A DNA stretch of 7,727 nt from an uncultured Kroppenstedtia sp. Its GTDB lineage: Bacteria; Bacillota; Bacilli; Thermoactinomycetales; DSM-45169. The stretch spans positions 1 through 7,727 of the forward strand of contig CAUGKZ010000068.1 of NCBI GenBank assembly GCA_959600065.1. The letters are read 5' to 3'. A program made the translations under genes and the position numbers. The notes under the pieces are model-generated. The model saw nothing but the letters and a program-made list of their open reading frames with translations. It had not been told where the DNA came from and did no database searches. This document shows positions 5,406 through 7,727 of the stretch, one piece after another (position 1 is the first letter of the stretch; each line of letters begins with the position of its first letter).

Positions 5406-5798
5406 ATGGGACTGGAAAATCCACAGGCCACAGAACTTGTGGTATTCTGGAATGGAAATAGGGCGGGAGAGATGCTCGTGTCTGCACGTTATCCAAGTGC
5501 CAGTCTCTTCGTCGGCGGTTATGAACATGAAGAAAGGCAACCCCATCCCCTGGTAGCGAGGGACTTCGACACAGATGCGGAAGCGCAGGAGGCGAGTCGA
5601 TGGTTGACAGGATCGGGGGAAAAGGGTCTCCTTCTACAGATGGGATCCACCCCCACTGGGGAACTGGAAGTGTCGGTGTCCACAGCATCGGAAATTCTGT
5701 GTCAGACAGAAGTGTGGAAGGACGAAATGTGGCGCATTTTTATGGAGTATTATCGGCAAGGAGAACCGCCCTTTCCGTCGGTGGGAACCTTCAGCTAG
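5406..5798 (+). CDS. Hypothetical protein, unrecognised acidic 130-residue protein
   Basis: I do not recognise this protein. It is soluble and acidic, with no signal peptide or membrane segment. The N-terminal part (about 10-38, LVVFWNGNRAGEMLVSARYP onward) looks beta-strand rich. A charged stretch with DTDAEAQEASRW (55-66) is probably helical. A second strand-like part (74-100) leads to the Trp/Tyr-rich C-terminal segment VWKDEMWRIFMEYYRQGEPP (103-122). Codon use resembles its neighbours, and the frame is open for 130 codons. The start is uncertain: the ATG at 5406 has AAGGA only 1 base upstream, whereas the in-frame ATG at 5472 is preceded by AGGGCGGGAG (5460-5469) and would give 108 residues. 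The 5' end lies only 17 bases after the greA terminator, leaving no room for its own promoter before the first start. A strong terminator follows at 5879. Confidence 0.65.
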   Translation: MGLENPQATELVVFWNGNRAGEMLVSARYPSASLFVGGYEHEERQPHPLVARDFDTDAEAQEASRWLTGSGEKGLLLQMGSTPTGELEVSVSTASEILCQTEVWKDEMWRIFMEYYRQGEPPFPSVGTFS

Positions 5799-5878
5799 AT
5801 ACACTGCGTCCCTTGTCGCAGGAAGCGGTGCAAATCTCGGAAAGGAATTGAGCCCGATGTGGCCTCTCAACAGATCGA

Positions 5879-5905
5879 CGGCCCTGTGAGGGGCCGCCCT
5901 TTTTT
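5879..5905 (+). terminator. Intrinsic terminator between convergent genes
   Basis: CGGCCC (5879-5884) pairs with GGGCCG (5891-5896) around TGTGAG, followed by CCC and six T (5900-5905). It serves the plus-strand hypothetical gene, about 80 bases after its stop. Its T-run abuts the stop codon of the convergent minus-strand gene. Read on the minus strand the stem is followed by TCGATCTG, so it is a poor terminator in that direction. Confidence 0.85.
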
Positions 5906-6375
5906 CAATGACTGCGAGGTTTGATCTGGGTCTTCAATTGGTTTGCCAGTGGGAGGAGGGATCGGTTGGTTTTGTACTCCACCCACTGATTTTGCGGATT
6001 TTTCAACAATAACCTTGGTGGATCCCAAAGGTTGGTGGGGGGCGTGATGATCATCTCCCGGATCGGGTGACCGGGAGGTGAGGTGGGCAAGGCGACAGGA
6101 TGGGGAAACCGGAATAGAATATATTGGCTCGGAAGGTCAAAGGACTTCATCCCGGCCATCTGATGAATTCCAGTCAGCACTTGCTCCAATTCTGCTTGTA
6201 TCCCCCGATTCACCCGGAAGGGGATCTGTTTTTGATGGAGGATGCGATAGCCTTCCACCTGGGAGATTTTTGCCGGTGGACGAAGAGCTATTTGAGCCTC
6301 TGTCATTTGGAGAGAGAACCCGAGGAAGATCGGGATGAAGCAGGCGGCAATGATCCATTTTTTAAAAGGTACCAT
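5905..6375 (-). CDS. Hypothetical secreted protein
   Basis: I do not recognise this family. From an ATG at 6375 the minus strand encodes 156 residues. The N-terminus MVPFKKWIIAACFIPIFLGF has a basic start and a hydrophobic core (7-22), then MTEAQ with a plausible signal peptidase site after Ala27. The mature part of about 129 residues is basic and Pro-rich (RPPAK, SPPGHP, TPPTN, DPPR), with no Cys or further membrane segment. A secreted or cell-wall role is inferred from the signal peptide alone. Start choice: AGGGG (6390-6386) lies 10 bases upstream, a rather long spacing. An in-frame upstream ATG would extend it by 11-25 residues, but that adds a polar stretch before the signal and lacks a good ribosome site. 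It is convergent with the acidic hypothetical gene and divergent from yhaO. Confidence 0.65.
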   Translation of the reverse strand: MVPFKKWIIAACFIPIFLGFSLQMTEAQIALRPPAKISQVEGYRILHQKQIPFRVNRGIQAELEQVLTGIHQMAGMKSFDLPSQYILFRFPHPVALPTSPPGHPIREMIITPPTNLWDPPRLLLKNPQNQWVEYKTNRSLLPLANQLKTQIKPRSH

Positions 6376-6485
6376 GTAGCATTTTCCCCTTTGATGCGAA
6401 ATTTTCATCTTACGATAGTTTGAGATAAACAGCGTCAGAACATACCACACCCCTACGATGGGGCAATCAGGTCAAGGTGATTCAG
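6376..6485. promoter_or_regulatory. Divergent intergenic region before the yhaO-yhaN operon
   Basis: These 110 bases separate divergent genes. On the plus strand TTGAGA (6420-6425) matches the -35 consensus in five of six positions. The best-spaced -10, TACCAC at 6443-6448, is poor. A small hairpin CCCC/GGGG (6450-6453 with 6460-6463) follows, then the yhaO Shine-Dalgarno AAGGTGAT (6474-6481). No convincing promoter is visible for the minus-strand gene. Confidence 0.35.
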
Positions 6486-7625
6486 ATGAAATCTTTCACA
6501 TTTATACATACTGCGGACCTCCACCTGGATCTCCCCTTTCAGGGATGGAAGGGAACAGAGGGACAAGGAGGAGCTCGATGGCAGGAACAGAGACAGACTT
6601 TGCAGACCATCATTGGCTTGGTGAAAGAGCGAAAGGCCGCATTTTTATTGATTGCCGGCGATTTCTTGGAGCATGAGACCGTCAGCCGCTCCACGGCACA
6701 ATGGGTGATCGAACAGATGCGACAAATCCCCGGGACTCAGGTATTGATTGCACCAGGTAATCATGATCCCTTACGTCCAGATTCCTTTTACAACACTCTC
6801 GACTGGCCCTCCCATGTCCACATCTTCGATGCAAAGTGGGAGGAAATTCAATACGAGGAGTTTTCTCTTCGTGTTTATGGGAGAGGCTTTGCAGAGTATG
6901 AAGAACCTGAAAGCTGTCTTCCTACCATTTCTTCCCCGAAGGAGGGGGAAAGGCGGATCCTGTTGGCGCACGGAACTTACACCTCCCATCGCAGTGAATC
7001 CCCTTATTTCCCCTTGTGCGATCAGGACCTGCTCCCCCTGGAACTGGATTATGTGGCTTTGGGTCATATCCACCTGCCCTCTCTTCACCGACTGAACAAT
7101 CAGCGTCGCACCTGGATTTGTTATCCCGGATCTCCGGAAAGCCTGCGCTGGAAAGAGACCGGGGAGCGGACGGTGTCGGTGGGAACATTTGGAACGGAGG
7201 GGCTCCAGCTGGAACAGATAGCTGTGCAGACCCGTCGCTATGAAGTGGATTCTGTGGATGTACAAGGATGTGACACGGAGGAGCAGGTGATCCGACGGAT
7301 CCTTGAAAGGGTCCCTCCGGGAGAGGAGCGGAATGCATGTCGCCGCCTCCATCTCTACGGGCGCCGATCTGCCGATCTCTCTCTACAGGGAGAATGGATT
7401 TTGCATCGGTTGAAGGACGAAGGATTCCATTATGTGGAGCTTGCGGATGAAACCCTGCCTGATTATGATTTGGATCAGATTCGAGAGCGGGAGAGTTTGG
7501 CGGGTCGGTTTGTGCGGAAAATGGAAGAACGGATCGATGGAGCGGATTCCGAGGAAGCAGATCTCTTGCGTCAAGCCCTTTATAAAGGATTGGATGCGCT
7601 TATGGTGGAGGGAAATCGGTCATGA
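6486..7625 (+). CDS. yhaO: DNA repair metallophosphoesterase, Mre11/SbcD-like (YhaO family)
   Basis: A 379-residue protein with all calcineurin-like phosphoesterase motifs in order: HTADLHLD (8-15, Asp11 and His13), AGDF (57-60, Asp59), PGNHDP (90-95, Asn92 and His93), LLAHGT (159-164, His162) and LGHIH (192-196, His194 and His196). These form the two-metal nuclease centre of the Mre11/SbcD group. The YhaO subgroup is slightly shorter than SbcD and is encoded next to a large coiled-coil ATPase. After the catalytic domain (about 1-225) a capping/C-terminal domain contains a charged helical region (320-370). The ATG at 6486 is preferred because AAGGTGAT (6474-6481) lies 4 bases upstream; an in-frame GTG at 6477 lies inside that site. 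The stop overlaps the yhaN start as ATGA, so the partners are probably translated together. Role in double-strand-break processing is by family knowledge. Confidence 0.93.
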   Translation: MKSFTFIHTADLHLDLPFQGWKGTEGQGGARWQEQRQTLQTIIGLVKERKAAFLLIAGDFLEHETVSRSTAQWVIEQMRQIPGTQVLIAPGNHDPLRPDSFYNTLDWPSHVHIFDAKWEEIQYEEFSLRVYGRGFAEYEEPESCLPTISSPKEGERRILLAHGTYTSHRSESPYFPLCDQDLLPLELDYVALGHIHLPSLHRLNNQRRTWICYPGSPESLRWKETGERTVSVGTFGTEGLQLEQIAVQTRRYEVDSVDVQGCDTEEQVIRRILERVPPGEERNACRRLHLYGRRSADLSLQGEWILHRLKDEGFHYVELADETLPDYDLDQIRERESLAGRFVRKMEERIDGADSEEADLLRQALYKGLDALMVEGNRS

Positions 7626-7727
7626 AATTGAAACGTGTCTATTTCCGGGGATTTGGCCGTTGGGTGGACCGGGAATTCCAGTTTCAGGAGGGTCTTAATC
7701 TGATTGAAGCCCCTAATGAATCGGGTA
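7622..7727 (+). CDS. yhaN: SMC/Rad50-like AAA ATPase, YhaN family (partial, 5' end only)
   Basis: The first 35 codons of a gene running off the window. MKLKRVYFRGFGRWVDREFQ fits the N-terminal strand of Rad50/SbcC-type ATPases, in which the opening strands lead quickly into a P-loop. EAPNESG (29-35) is the first half of Walker A; the expected lysine and Ser/Thr lie just outside. The ATG at 7622 is preceded by GGAGGG (7608-7613) and overlaps the yhaO stop by four bases. In the family the ATPase and nuclease form a complex in which ATP-driven movement of the coiled-coil arms controls DNA access. Full length cannot be judged here. Confidence 0.9.
   Translation, partial: MKLKRVYFRGFGRWVDREFQFQEGLNLIEAPNESG

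Noticed and set aside
5335..5688. Minus-strand frame opposite the hypothetical gene at 5406-5798
   Set aside because: It would start inside the plus-strand gene, cross the greA terminator and end in greA; it lacks a ribosome site, and the plus frame has better composition and a downstream terminator.

Overview
The window reads as a chromosomal stretch from an endospore-forming, Gram-positive Firmicute. The signs are a gamma-type small acid-soluble spore protein, strong AAGGAGG-type ribosome binding sites, frequent GTG/TTG starts and a YhaO/YhaN-type repair pair. The moderate GC content and gene mix suggest a Bacillales lineage, possibly Thermoactinomycetaceae, but that placement is inference.

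Layout. At 1-148 (minus) lies the N-terminal part of a gamma-SASP (SspE type). Divergent from it is a probable two-gene operon: phosphatidylserine decarboxylase (236-1084) and a minimal six-helix rhomboid protease (1110-1709, GTG start). A 258-base gap with two GC-rich hairpins follows. Next come a 12-helix MFS permease (1968-3185) and a D-2-hydroxyacid dehydrogenase of the glyoxylate/hydroxypyruvate reductase type (3213-4181), closely spaced and probably co-transcribed.

The stretch 4182-4874 holds no convincing protein gene. It contains two diverged copies of a roughly 120-base repeat with conserved fold elements. The second copy ends in a terminator-like stem followed by six T. Further down are an extended -10 promoter candidate and two hairpins leading into greA (4875-5351), which has its own intrinsic terminator.

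After greA comes an unrecognised 130-residue acidic protein (5406-5798) whose start lies only 17 bases past the greA terminator. It is convergent with an unrecognised secreted protein (5905-6375, minus). The window ends in a repair operon: a Mre11/SbcD-like metallophosphoesterase (yhaO, 6486-7625) overlapping by ATGA the start of its SMC/Rad50-like ATPase partner (yhaN, cut inside Walker A).

Most protein genes are ordinary housekeeping. The unusual content is non-coding: the paired repeats with a possible attenuator or small RNA, the structured gap after the rhomboid gene and the greA leader. Two protein genes are unassigned. No mobile element, CRISPR array, tRNA or rRNA was seen.
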